Source: Talpa occidentalis
Taxonomy: Eukaryota; Chordata; Mammalia; Eulipotyphla; Talpidae
DNA length: 64,000 nt
Assembly: GCF_014898055.3 (NCBI RefSeq)
Contig: NW_023601433.1
Location: 82,965,106 to 83,029,105 of the forward strand
Direction of reading: 5' to 3'
The notes under the pieces were generated by a model. That model was not told where the DNA came from. It did not search any database and worked only from the letters and a program-made list of their open reading frames with translations. A program made the translations under genes and the position numbers. Positions within the stretch are counted from its first letter, which is position 1, and every line of letters begins with the position of its first letter. Below are positions 54,600 through 64,000 of this stretch, piece by piece.

Positions 54600-55505
54600 C
54601 TTTAAAAAATATACATGCCACATCACACATCTGACAAGGGACTAATTTCAAAATATACAAATTACTTATGCAATATGACAAGAAAAACTGACAACCCAAT
54701 CAAAACGTGGGCAAAAACCTAAAGAGATATTTTTCTAAAGAAGACATTCAGATGGCCTACAGGCACTTAAAAAATGTTTAGCACATTTGTTATAAGAGAA
54801 ATGCAAATCAAAACCACTATGAAGTATCACCTTACCCCTGTGAGAATGGCCCATATCAGAATGAATGGAAACAATAAATGTTGGAGAAGGTGTAGAATCC
54901 TGATCTGCTATTGGTAGGAAGACAAGTTGGGGCAGCCGCTACAGATAACGGTACGGAGATTTCTTAAGAAAGTCAAATGGAAATCCCATATGAACCAGCA
55001 ATACCTCTGCTAGGTGTTAACCAAAAATATGAAAACTCTAATACAAAAAGATTCATGCATACCTATATTCACAGGCGCACTGTTCACGACTGCGAAGTCG
55101 TGGACCCAATCTTAGCGCCCATCGACAGACAACAGGATAAAGAAACTGTGGAACATACTCCGTGGAATGTGACACAGCTATTTAAAAGGATGACATAGTG
55201 CCTTTTGGGGCAAAATAGATGGACCTCAAGGTGATGATGTGAAATGAAATACATCAGAAAGTGAAAGACAGATATCAGATGGTTTCACTCACCTGTGGAA
55301 TATAAATAAGCAAAAAAGCATATACGGGCAAAATACAGCAAAAAATATCTTGGACTTAGTGAAAAAATGTACTTGTTATGGGGGTGGGAGGGAGCAGATC
55401 AGGTTTTGGCTTGGGCTGGGGAGGATTGCTGGAGGGTGAGTAGAGCATGTACATATGTGAAGAGTGAAAATGTAACCCCAAAATTAAAATAAAAGGAATT
55501 GTTTA
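54600..55505 (+). mobile_element. L1 LINE 3' end, degraded
   Basis: L1 ORF2 remnants: AATGCAAATCAAAACCACTATG, CCTGTGAGAATGGCCC, ATATGAACCAGCAATACCTCTGC, then a 3' UTR with GTTATGGGGGTGGGAGGGAGC and the tail CCAAAATTAAAATAAAAGG. The protein part (about 54977-55198) has the PYEPAIPLLG block but is frameshifted. Confidence 0.9.
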
Positions 55506-55649
55506 GGATGTGTGCACATACAAGCCATGACTGGTAGACCATAAGCACTCAGCATGTGGTGGATAAAACTATGATTACTGAAATAATATTTAATAAAGTG
55601 AGATGCCACTGAACACATCCCAAAGACAACGGGCTAAGAGAGAAGCAAA

Positions 55650-56130
55650 ATGGGGACCTACCAACTTGTGGGGAGTCCTGGGGGACACAGTTACATGTGG
55701 GAAAATACAGATTCTTGGGCCTCTGCTCTAAAAAGTCTGATTCAATAGCTCTGTGTTAGGGCCCAGGAACATGGATTTCTTTTTTTTTTTTTTATAGATT
55801 TTTTTTAATAGAGGCATGTTTTTATTTATTTATTTATTTGTTTATACAAGCACTGGGTACAGTCAGAAGCGCGGGAGGGTGAGAGAATTCACCAGAGCCA
55901 GAGCGGGGAGCAGAGCAGGCAGAAGGACCGAAGTACACTGCTGAGGGGAGCAGCGGGCGGCAGGAGAGGTCTGCGCGCCATGCGGGACCCTCCTCCGGTG
56001 GCCGGGGAGCAGCCGGGGATCGAACTGGTGCCGCAGAGGCCGCGGGCAGCTTCGCAACCCAGCGCTCAACCGCTGCGCCACCGGGGAGGCCCGAACATGG
56101 ATTTCTTAATCCCCCACCACAAAATTCCCT
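55650..56130. repeat. hAT (MER5-like) relic split by a SINE
   Basis: 55650-55781 (ACAGATTCTTGGGCCTC, GTCTGATTCAATAGC, GGGCCCAGGAACATGG) is a MER5-like element. It resumes after the SINE at 56093 with the duplicated GAACATGGATTTCTT. Confidence 0.55.
55782..56092 (-). mobile_element. tRNA-derived SINE, young subfamily, full length
   Basis: Perfect 15-bp TSD GAACATGGATTTCTT at 55767-55781 and 56093-56107. On the minus strand the head GGGCCTCCCCGGTGGCGCAGC starts at 56092; the A box is intact, while the B-box region reads AGTTCGATCCCC. Only about six substitutions separate it from the copy at 65-369 over about 250 bases, and both share the unusual ACATGCCTCTATT tail before poly(A). Confidence 0.96.
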
Positions 56131-56649
56131 AGGGTAAGTAAGCCAATTTCTGGAACAAGTAAGTTGGGGAAAAAAAAAGGGAATAGAGAGAGAAAACAGA
56201 GATAGAAAGAGACTAAAGGAAACTTAAGAGACCCAGCGAAAGGCAATGTATAAAACTTCTGTTGGTCCTGAATTAAACAAGCTCTGTGTGTGTATATGTG
56301 TGTGTGTGTGTATGTGTGTCTGTGAGCACAATCAGGGAACTTATGAATAGTGAATAGATATTTGATGATTTAATGAAAATATTATTAATTTTAAATGTGA
56401 TCATGGTAATATAATTATGTTTTAAAAGTCTTTATGTTAAGATCTACATACTGAAGTATTTATGAATGTCTGGAACTTGCTTCAGAAGAACCTAACCAAG
56501 GGAGAAAAAAATGGTAGAGATATAACTGGAGCAAGATTGACCGCGACTGATAACAGGTTAACTGGATGGGGGCACCTGGAGGTCCTCTTGGCTTTGGACA
56601 TGTTCATACAGCTCTGTAGCCGATGGAACAGTTCTCCCGCCTGCTCCAT
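56131..56649. other. Unassigned, with a (TG)n microsatellite
   Basis: Contains a TG-rich microsatellite at about 56286-56322; the rest is AT-rich and unassigned. Confidence 0.5.
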
Positions 56650-56765
56650 AACCAACTTTGTTGTCCACTGACGAGGTCAACCCTTTTGACAGTTGGGGAA
56701 ACTGAAACCTAAAGAAGAGAACTGCCTGATAATGCATTAAGGGCAGAGCAGAGACAGCTCTGTTT
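56650..56765 (-). repeat. MIR (CORE-SINE) fragment
   Basis: Reverse MIR: TTTGACAGTTGGGGAAACTGAAACC, AACTGCCTGATAATGC, GGGCAGAGCAGAGAC. Confidence 0.7.
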
Positions 56766-58400
56766 GACACATCTGTTTGACAACCAGCCTGAGCCCCAAT
56801 CTGTGCCAAAGCCCTCTGCTTTGGGCACTTCAAGATGGCAGCACATGGCGGGCACCCTCAGGCAGCACCCGATCAAGTGGGACGCTCCAGCGTTTGGATC
56901 CAGGGCTGAAGAACAACAAGAACGAGGATCCACAAGGGGCACGGAGTCTCAGAAGCCAGAGAATGGACTCTAGGTAACTCCTCTGCAAACTACAACCCTT
57001 TCCCCAGTCCATGGGGCTGGGCCTGGAAAGGACTTACAAGCCGAGATGGGCCAGATTCCTTCCTGTGATCTGTGCCGAATCTGGAGAAAGCAATGCCCTC
57101 TTCCCCTGTGAAGTCTTTGAATGTCTAAGCCAGAGGCCCTAGAAACAGGCCCTGGGGCTGAGATTGAGATGCAGGCAGGCTGGTAGGACGGTCCTGGGGA
57201 TTAGCAGGAGAGAACAGGCTTGGGCAGAGGGGGAGGGACAGCAGCACACCTGCCCGGGGCTGGTGGCTCCTGCAGGGACAGCTGGAGCTGAGTGGTCCTG
57301 GGGAGGGGACAGCCTCTGTCCGCCTTGTCCACTAGTCACTGGGCGGTGCTGCTTCCAAGGAAGGATGGAGAGTGTAGGGTGAGGGTACTCTCTTAGATGG
57401 GTGATAGTTCTAGAGTGGCCCAGCTGGGACCCCTCAGTGGCCAGCTCCCAGCAGCTGGGAGAATGAGGGTCTTGGTCCTGAAGGGAGTGTCAGGGAGACA
57501 GAGTTTTGTGTGTGTGTTGGTGGGGGGAACCCTGAGGACAGCTTTTAAGTTCCTAGAGTCCCTAAACCATTTCTAGAGTCTTAAACATTTGGATTTTCTA
57601 AGCCAATGAATCATGTCTGTTGCTTAAGTTCATCTTAACTGTACCTCAGTCATAGTTCAGAAGCCTTGACCTACCTTAGGCCTCATATATAAATGCCCCA
57701 GGCTGACCACAAATCACAAGAGCTGGTTCGGCATGAGTCACCACCCACCCACGCTGGGAAGCTCCTTCTAGCCACTTGCCACCAGGCTGTGAAATGTCAC
57801 CCCCCACATTTTGCTCCCCGGGCCCCGGTTCTTCCCGGCAGCATGCGACCCCCCTCTCTGAGATCTTCCTCAGAACTTTGGGAATATAACACCATCTGGG
57901 GATGGACCTTGCCTCCCACAGAGCGGAATCCGCATAATCATACTCTACCACGTAGGAAGGTCCTACTTCCTCTTCACCTCTTCGTTCCCCAATTCATTTA
58001 GCTGACGTCTGCCACACAGGCTCAACCTGGGGAAGCCCCTCGAAGGTCCAAACTAACACCCTACCACACAGCAGCCCTGGCTGAGAAGGTGCTCTCCGGG
58101 CCTCACCATCCCAGAAAATGTCCCAGGATGAGTCTCACGGCATGATGAGTGGGTCACAAGGTCGCGGACCCAACATGGTGGCCAGGAGTCAGAATGCTCT
58201 GAATGGCCAGGCCAGGGTCATGTGTCCACCCTGGACCTTGGTAAGGGTCAGTCTCAACAGAACAGAGAGAAGTAGTTTCCAAAGGGGACTATGGGACGAG
58301 TTACATGAAAGGGAGACCAAGAGCAGGAAGGCACAAGGGCCCACGCGTGTCCTACTGGGCCACTGCGGCCCAGCCCCACCATTCAAGGCCAGACCCCGTC
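56766..58400. other. Unassigned stretch, no supported gene
   Basis: Unique-looking, moderately GC-rich. Open frames on both strands (for example 57676-57951 and 58118-58417) have no recognisable motif. Confidence 0.4.
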
Positions 58401-58407
58401 ACCGTAC

Positions 58408-58477
58408 CTGTGCTTGAAGCCTGCCCCCATCGCTTTCCAGACCTTCCCGGATGGTAATGTCGCTGAGCATCAGCTTC
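58408..58477 (-). other. Candidate 70-nt exon in antisense MIR, unrecognised
   Basis: On the minus strand a pyrimidine-rich tract ending CTACTTTACAG (about 58500-58478) precedes 70 bases ending in CAG, followed by a near-consensus donor GTACGG. One frame is open through the exon (reading KLMLSDITIREGLES...) and a second is also open. On the plus strand the same bases resemble a degraded MIR. MIR antisense exonisation using its TTTTACAG acceptor is a known route to new exons. No neighbouring exon was found. Confidence 0.2.
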
Positions 58478-58500
58478 CTGTAAAGTAGGTAGAAAACAAG

Positions 58501-61024
58501 CATCAGCTCACAGATTACAAACATAATAGGGTCCCTGATAAGCAAAGCAGGTATTATCACTTTGAAAAGTCTCCACACCCATAAAAATGCTAACTCCTGG
58601 ATTCTGGAAAGGATTCTCTTGTATTTCCCAGGTCTTTCTTCCTCATCTTTACTTTGGGAGCTTTGTCCCTTCCTCCTTGCATAGATTAAGCACACACACA
58701 GAGTCCAGCCCAAATAATGGCACTCGCATAAGGAAGAGGAGGAGGCGAAGATGTGTGGAATTCATTTATATTTTACTGTGAGCAACTAGAGACTCGTGGA
58801 GTGGAAAATATGCAAAATGGCTTGAAGGAGGGAAAAGGATATTAAAATTGTAATTTTTCCAATCATATCGAGACATCTCTCTCAGGCCTCATGACAGGAT
58901 GCATAACACATCTGTCAAAAACCCTGCTCCATCTCCAAGCAAAAACCAAATAAATTGAGTTTCTGTTCAGTGACAGCGTGGGCTGAGGTTGCTGTCGGCT
59001 CTGTTCCAATTTTTTTTTTTCCTTTCCTTTTTCGCTCCAAGGCATTTTGTTTTTGTTACCGTGTTTTTGTGGGATTTGTTCTTGCTCCTGTTTCCGCCTT
59101 TTGATGGGTGGTATCTTAGCCTGCATATACCAGGTAAGTCCTGGGTAGTGCTCCCCAGGACCCCCAGGGGCAGGGCAAGTCTATTACGGATCAGGCCTCA
59201 GGGGACCCACCTGATTGGTTCCACCCCGGCTGACCCCTCTCCGCTCCCTTTTCAAGTGACTGATGCCAGAGGCCACGATGGGGCAGGCGGGGTGGGGGTG
59301 GGTAGGCTGGGATTCGGTGCCTCAGCCAGAGGTGGCTGAGCTGCCATTGGCTCTGATCAGATGAAATCCAGGGCCAGCGGGTGAGAAAACACTGCGGTTT
59401 CAGGGATCTATCTGGACACTTCCTTAAGCCTCAACTTCCAAGGCTAATGTGGAAATCCAAGCTAGGATGACTTTCAGTTGTGAGTTGGCTCCTGGAATTT
59501 CCACTGCTCTCCATTGGGCCCCACTAGTGGGTTCTTGGTTGCTTTTATGGAGGGACTCCCAGTTCACCTGCCCACATACCTCCAGGCAGGGCTCCCCTTC
59601 CTGCCTTCCCAGGCAACACTGCAGCAGCAGCCCAGAGAGGAGAGCAGCATCACTAACACCCTAGAACCTCACCTCCTTGAGTGCACAGACCATAGAGGGA
59701 TTGAGTTGACTAAACTCAAGGAAGAGACAGCTGAGGAATTCCTTATGCCATTTGTCAAGCCAGTGACAGAAGATGCAGCTGGAGAGGGAGACACGGGCCA
59801 GGTCTGGAAGGATGTGGACATGACCCTGGTCACGCATGGAGGCCACTAGAGGACTTAGACCCAGTCAGTGAGGATTCCAGGAGATCACCCAGGCTGGGGC
59901 GGTGGAGAATGCAGGGAGTGGGGGTAAGAGCGGAAACTTGTAGAGGCTCCCTTGGGAATCCAGGTAAGAGAGGGATGTGACCTGAGCAAGAAATTGGGCA
60001 GCAAATGGAGACCAGACAACAGCTCCAAAAGCTACTCAGAACTCAGATTAGAAATGCAGGCAGGGCAACAAGGGGTGAGCATCTGAAGACTCCACTATAG
60101 GGAGTCTACCTATAGTGGCATGATGGACTTTCTTCCCCCAGGGTGCTCTTGGACCTATGTCTACATCGTCACTACCTTGTGCTCGGGAGTTGACCTGGCA
60201 GGTTCTGAAACCAGACTGCCTAGGTGTGGTTCTATCACTTAGGGTCTTTCCAAGCAGGTAAAGGCTGAATGTGTTTAGTGGTTGGCATGGATGCTACTCT
60301 TAGCGGGTGAGAAGAATTAAGTGGATGAGATGTAGACGTCTCCAGAGCAGTTAGCAAGACGAGACAACATCCTGGGCCAAATGAGAAAGGACAAGATTGA
60401 AATGAAGGCCAAGGCAGGAAAGCAAAGCTGTGTGGGAGAGACAGTGTTCTTTGCAGAGAGAAAACTGGCTTTCAGGACCCCAAAGCTTATCATCACTATT
60501 CAAGAACAGCCACTGAAAGGCCTCCTGCCCTCTAGTGAAAGGTGCATTCATTTGTCGCCCTGTCCTCAAATGTCGACTGACCTGCTGACCGATGGTACAA
60601 GTTGCTAAGGTTCTTATCCAAACAGATTGTCCTAAGGCTGAGCTGAACAGCAGCTAAAGGAGAGCTGGTGGAGAGTAAGTTCACCATCCTGGAGTCAATA
60701 AAAGCTCACCACCAAACTAGCCAACCAGTGGAAACATTCCTTGCAGACAGGATGAGTGAGTAAGATGACACAACACTCCAGTTTGCCTGGGACTTTCAGT
60801 GCTAAGACAGACACAGCTCCAGGTCAACAGGATGAATTGGCCACCCTACCCGTGAACCCCAGTTTGCACTCATGTCACCATTTTGAATGTGCCCGATAGT
60901 GATTTTAGAAAACATATTGACTGATCTGAAGTCAACTTTGCTGGGAGGGAAAGAAGATGAGTTTGTTCAACTGTGACTCCATCCACCTGTCCAGAGGAAA
61001 GGAAATCGACACAGAAGACCAGAT
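58501..61024. other. Unassigned, including an old LINE-like trace
   Basis: 58990-59100 is pyrimidine-rich and unusual but not coding. 59690-60120 (GAAGGATGTGGACATGACC, GATGTGACCTGAGCAAG) resembles the large mammal-wide LINE-like repeat. The remainder is unassigned. Confidence 0.4.
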
Positions 61025-61185
61025 TCTGAAGTCACGTGCAATGGATTTAAATCCCAGCTTCCCTCTATAAAGTGGCAATGTTCATAATCCATGTCTCATA
61101 TAGGAAGATAAAATGGAAAGTGCCAGACACTACAAGCGCCTGGCTTGCAGTAAGTATTCAAAACCAGGAGTTGTTGTTATTATTA
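61025..61185 (+). repeat. MIR (CORE-SINE) fragment
   Basis: Forward MIR: TTTAAATCCCAGCTTCCC, TATAAAGTGGCAATG, GCGCCTGGCTTGCAGTAAG, ending TTGTTGTTATTATTAG. Confidence 0.8.
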
Positions 61186-61674
61186 GAACCTTCCAGCCAA
61201 CCCCACCCAACCCCTTGATCACAGGCTATTTAGAGCTGTTAATCTCCCTGGGCATAGCCCTTGGACATAGTGCTTTAAGGAGCTTCTGTTTTCCGCCCTC
61301 CTTTGGATGCCTTCACTGATAGAGTCCATTGGGCAGGTTCCTCTTTGCAAATTTGTAACTGAGAAGATTGGCAAACCTTTGACTAACAAAGTGACTAAGT
61401 TAATTGAATATGAAATAAAAAGTTAACAAACACTTCTTCCCTTAAGAAGGAATGGGTTATCTCCCAGGGGAAGGGAGTTTTCTAAGCTCTGAAGATGTTT
61501 GTTAACTGAGATAATGTATATATAAAAAGCTCAGCACCCTGTTCAAAACAAAGCTACCACCTTATTTTCTGTCCCTGAATGAATGCAGTAGCCTCCCAAC
61601 CTGCGTCTTCTGCCTTATGCCTCCCAGGCCATCTTCCACCCTTCAACCAGAGGGGTCCTTTTGAAATTAAAGCA
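61186..61674. other. Unassigned; possible L2 trace at the end
   Basis: No gene. 61565-61670 (GCAGTAGCCTCCCAACCTG, TTCCACCCTTCAACCAGAGGGG) may be an L2-type fragment. Confidence 0.4.
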
Positions 61675-61956
61675 GGGCATCCCTGGTGGCACAAGGGGTT
61701 GAGCGCAACACTGTGAAGCTATCTGCAGCACTGCAGCACGAGTTCGATCCCTGGCCAGGGAGGAGACCCACATGGCACAGCAGACCTCTCCTGTCTCCCC
61801 GCTGCTCCCCTCAGCAGTGTATTTCAGTAGATCCACCTGTTCTGCTCCCCACTCTGTCTCTGGTGAAACCTCTCACCCGCCTCCACCCCGCCCCACACCT
61901 ATGGCCTATACCCCAGTTCTTGTATGCATAAATAAATAAATCTTTAAAGTAAATAA
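61675..61956 (+). mobile_element. tRNA-derived SINE, older subfamily
   Basis: Head GGGCATCCCTGGTGGCACAAGG, B box AGTTCGATCCC, standard body, and a 3' end TATGCATAAATAAATAAATCTTT. The imperfect TSD is AAATTAAAGCA from 61664 against AAATAAAGCA at 61957-61966. Confidence 0.95.
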
Positions 61957-61974
61957 AAATAAAGCAACCCAACA

Positions 61975-62640
61975 CCAGAAACTATGCTGGTGTCCAACAG
62001 GAAAAATAATAAACTGTGCCTATCCATACAAAGAAATACTACACAGCAATTTAGAAAAGAGATTACTGATACAAGTTCTAGCATGGAGAAGTCTCAAAAG
62101 CATCGTACTGAGCAAAGGAAGCCTTAGACAAGACTGCCTCCTGGATGGTCCCATTTATATAAAGTTCTGGAATAGGCAAAACGAGCATATGTTGGGATCA
62201 TCAGAACAGAGGTGACCTGGATATGAGCCAAAAGGGGGCGGGCGTGATGTTGCTATCATCTATCTTGCTGAGGGTTTGGATTACACAGGTATGTCAAAAT
62301 TTGTAAAAATTCAAAGAATGATTAAGATTTGTGCGTTTCACTGTGTGTAAATTTTCTCTTAAAAAAAGCCATAAACAAAGACTGAGCGTCACTGAGTGAT
62401 ATGCATGCATGGGGGATGAAGGATCTGAAATCTGCGACTCACTTTGCATTCCAGCAAGACAATAAGATGAACTGATTAGGCGAATAAAGGGGGAAGTCAA
62501 TGAGTAGCTATGCCATCAAGCAAACAAGCAAAATGTTAGATGTGGACTCCTCTAGATGGAATTGGTGTTCTAGATCATTTCTCAACTTTTCTACATGTCA
62601 GAAATTTTTTATATTAAAATTGAGGGGGGAGGCACATAGC
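61975..62640 (+). mobile_element. Old L1 LINE tail fragments
   Basis: The first fragment (to about 62370) has ATCCATACAAAGAAATACTACACAGC, CCATTTATATAAAGTTCTGG and GGGTTTGGATTACACAGG. The second (62385-62640) ends in CATTTCTCAACTTTTCTACATG, GAAATTTTTTATATTAAAATTG, an L1 3' terminus. Confidence 0.82.
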
Positions 62641-62727
62641 CTATTTAAAATAACTTCTCCTTTTATGCAGATGCACAGCCAACACTCTTCCAAGCTCTGC
62701 AGGACCTGGGCTCTGCCCCATTCCCAA

Positions 62728-63012
62728 CTTTTTTTTTTTTTTTTAAGATTTATTTTTTATTTATTTATGCATACAAGAACTGGGGTGTAGGTCAGAGGTG
62801 TGGGGGTGAGGGGGGTGGGATTCACCAGACAGAGCGGGGAGCAGAACAGGTGGATCTACTGAAATACACTGCCTAGGGGAGCAGAGGACGAGACAAGAGA
62901 GCTCTGCTGCGCCATGTGGGTATCTCCCGGGCCGGGGAACGAACTCAGGCCGCAGTGGCTGGAGATAGCTTCATAGCGCTGAGACTTTACCCCTGCGCCA
63001 CCATGGCGGCCC
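62728..63012 (-). mobile_element. tRNA-derived SINE, older subfamily
   Basis: Perfect 12-bp TSD CCCCATTCCCAA at 62716-62727 and 63013-63024. The minus strand reads from a mutated head at 63012 to a tail of AAATAAAAAATAAATCTT plus a long poly(A), seen as T. A point change in the head creates CCATGGCGGC. Confidence 0.95.
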
Positions 63013-63094
63013 CCCCATTCCCAAATCTTTAGCCTCATCTCCTGTCACAGGGGTGTCCTTTTCAAGGGTGATTGAACCCTCTCAACCACTTTAC

Positions 63095-63350
63095 TTCCAG
63101 CCACAGAGACTCTTCCTCAAACATCTCCACCTTGTTCTGGCCTCTGCGTCTTTGCACTTTCTGTTCGCTCTACCTGGAACACTGTTTCTCCAAATCTCAC
63201 AAACCTGATTCCCTGATTTCTTTGGGCCTGCGCCCCAATGTCACCTCCTGACTGCTCTATACAAATAGCATTTGCTTCCCAACCGTTCTCTTACCTGCTT
63301 GGCTTTATCACCTGCTGAGACGCAATTCACATGTTTCTGGTCTCTCCCCC
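63095..63350 (+). repeat. L2 LINE 3' end
   Basis: CTGGCCTCTGCGTCTTTGCACTTTCTGTTC, TCTACCTGGAACACTG, CCAATGTCACCTCCTGACTGC and CAACCGTTCTCTTACCTGC match the L2 3' region. Confidence 0.85.
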
Positions 63351-63534
63351 CTTGCAGTGGTGCAGGTACTCTGTGTTCTGCCAGTACCTAGAAGACCTGG
63401 CGCTCAATGCTTGCTTGACAAACGCGTGACTGAATGGGCTGTCACTGCCAGAGGCCAGAGCTCAGCCAGACGGGCACCGGTGCTGGGCGCCACACTGGCC
63501 ACTTCCTTCCACAGTCCCCTAACGCTCACGAGCC

Positions 63535-63645
63535 TACCGCTGTGATTACAATTGAGGAAAACTGTAGCTTGGAGAGCGTTAAGTGCTTTATTCAAGACAC
63601 GTGTTAGGGCTGAGCGCGCTCAACCCGGCCCTTCCGGTTCCCAAA
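63535..63645 (-). repeat. MIR (CORE-SINE) fragment
   Basis: Reverse MIR-like: TTACAATTGAGGAAAACTGTAGC, AGCGTTAAGTGCTTTATTCAAGAC, TAGGGCTGAGCGCGC. Flanks 63351-63534 and 63646-64000 look unique and hold no supported gene. Confidence 0.6.
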
Positions 63646-64000
63646 GCCAACATCTTTCCCCCTTTCACAGGGCAGGGAACGTCGAGGTGAGGAGATAAAT
63701 GGGGAAGACCCACCGCACCGGTGCTCTGCAGGCTGGCCCTGAAGCCGATGGGAAGACCAGGGGCCCGCAGGTGTGGGGACCCCAGACTTGAAATCAACAA
63801 CCTCCAGTGACCTTTAACCCCAATCAACACAGGGCCAATGCACAACCAGCACTACAGGGTATCCAACTAACGGGCTCTTCCACATGGTGACCCAGGTTAA
63901 TAAATTGCCTTTCAATGGCAAAGATGACCTTCAGACCTTTATCAAATGCCTTTCCAGGGCGTTTCCCCTTGCACGCAGGCGGGCCCACTGGCTTGGAGTG

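Noticed and set aside
58399..58713. 104-codon frame on the minus strand with a hydrophobic, membrane-like run
   Set aside because: As a whole protein it is not credible: no homolog is recognised and the hydrophobic part is the intron-like AT-rich side. Only the 70-nt splice-bounded part was retained as a weak exon candidate.

Overview
This window looks like mammalian nuclear DNA from an intergenic or intronic interval. I could not recognise a protein-coding gene, rRNA, tRNA gene, CRISPR array or operon. The mammalian call rests on many worn MIR (CORE-SINE), L2-class LINE and hAT/MER5-like fragments, L1 3' ends of several ages, and a young tRNA-derived SINE family. I saw no Alu, rodent B1/B2/ID, or typical carnivore CAN, horse ERE, pig PRE-1, cetartiodactyl CHR or vespertilionid VES SINEs. 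That argues against primates, rodents and several well-known laurasiatherian orders, but I cannot name the species. A pangolin or another less-sampled placental lineage would fit; this is inference only.

The most coherent element is a SINE family with 12 copies: + strand at 65, 2079, 6651, 7627, 13943, 20045, 34119 and 61675; - strand at 2425, 45985, 55782 and 62728 (left ends). Full copies have a tRNA-like head with recognisable A and B boxes, a body of roughly 200 bp, AATAAA-type tails and, in most copies, a TCTTT terminator before poly(A). This is the architecture of so-called T+ SINEs. Most copies carry target-site duplications (TSDs) that can be read directly. Two copies (65-369 and 55782-56092) are nearly identical and share a distinctive 3' tail, so they represent a young subfamily.

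Layout. 1-8 kb: SINEs, an hAT fragment, a MIR and an old L1 3' end split by a SINE. 8-12 kb: mostly unassigned sequence plus an ancient LINE-like repeat interrupted by an hAT element. 12-21 kb: L1 3' ends, MIRs, SINEs. 21-33 kb: MIRs, L1 antisense, simple repeats, and one exon-like open stretch (29661-29853). 33.4-33.7 kb: a unique promoter/enhancer-like block with a TATA box and homeodomain/nuclear-receptor-like motifs. 34-41 kb: SINE, MIRs, several L1 tails, GC-rich unique DNA and a strong G-quadruplex motif. 41.3-42.1 kb: unique sequence with enhancer-like character and two microexon-like splice-signal pairs. 42.7-43.3 kb: a cluster of MER5-like fragments. 45.8-47.4 kb: a nested insertion (old L1 host, SINE, then a younger 5'-truncated L1 with an 18-bp TSD). 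49-51.6 kb: L2, MIR and L1 fragments. 51.8-52.5 kb: a MIR-borne NF-E2/MARE site followed by a weak CpG island with several GATA motifs. 54.6-56.1 kb: an L1 tail and the young SINE inside an hAT relic. 56-64 kb: unique sequence, MIRs, L1 tails, two SINEs and an L2 end.

Repeat family names were assigned by reading against remembered consensus features, without alignment, so ends of ancient fragments are approximate. Regulatory motifs are sequence matches only, with no evidence of function.
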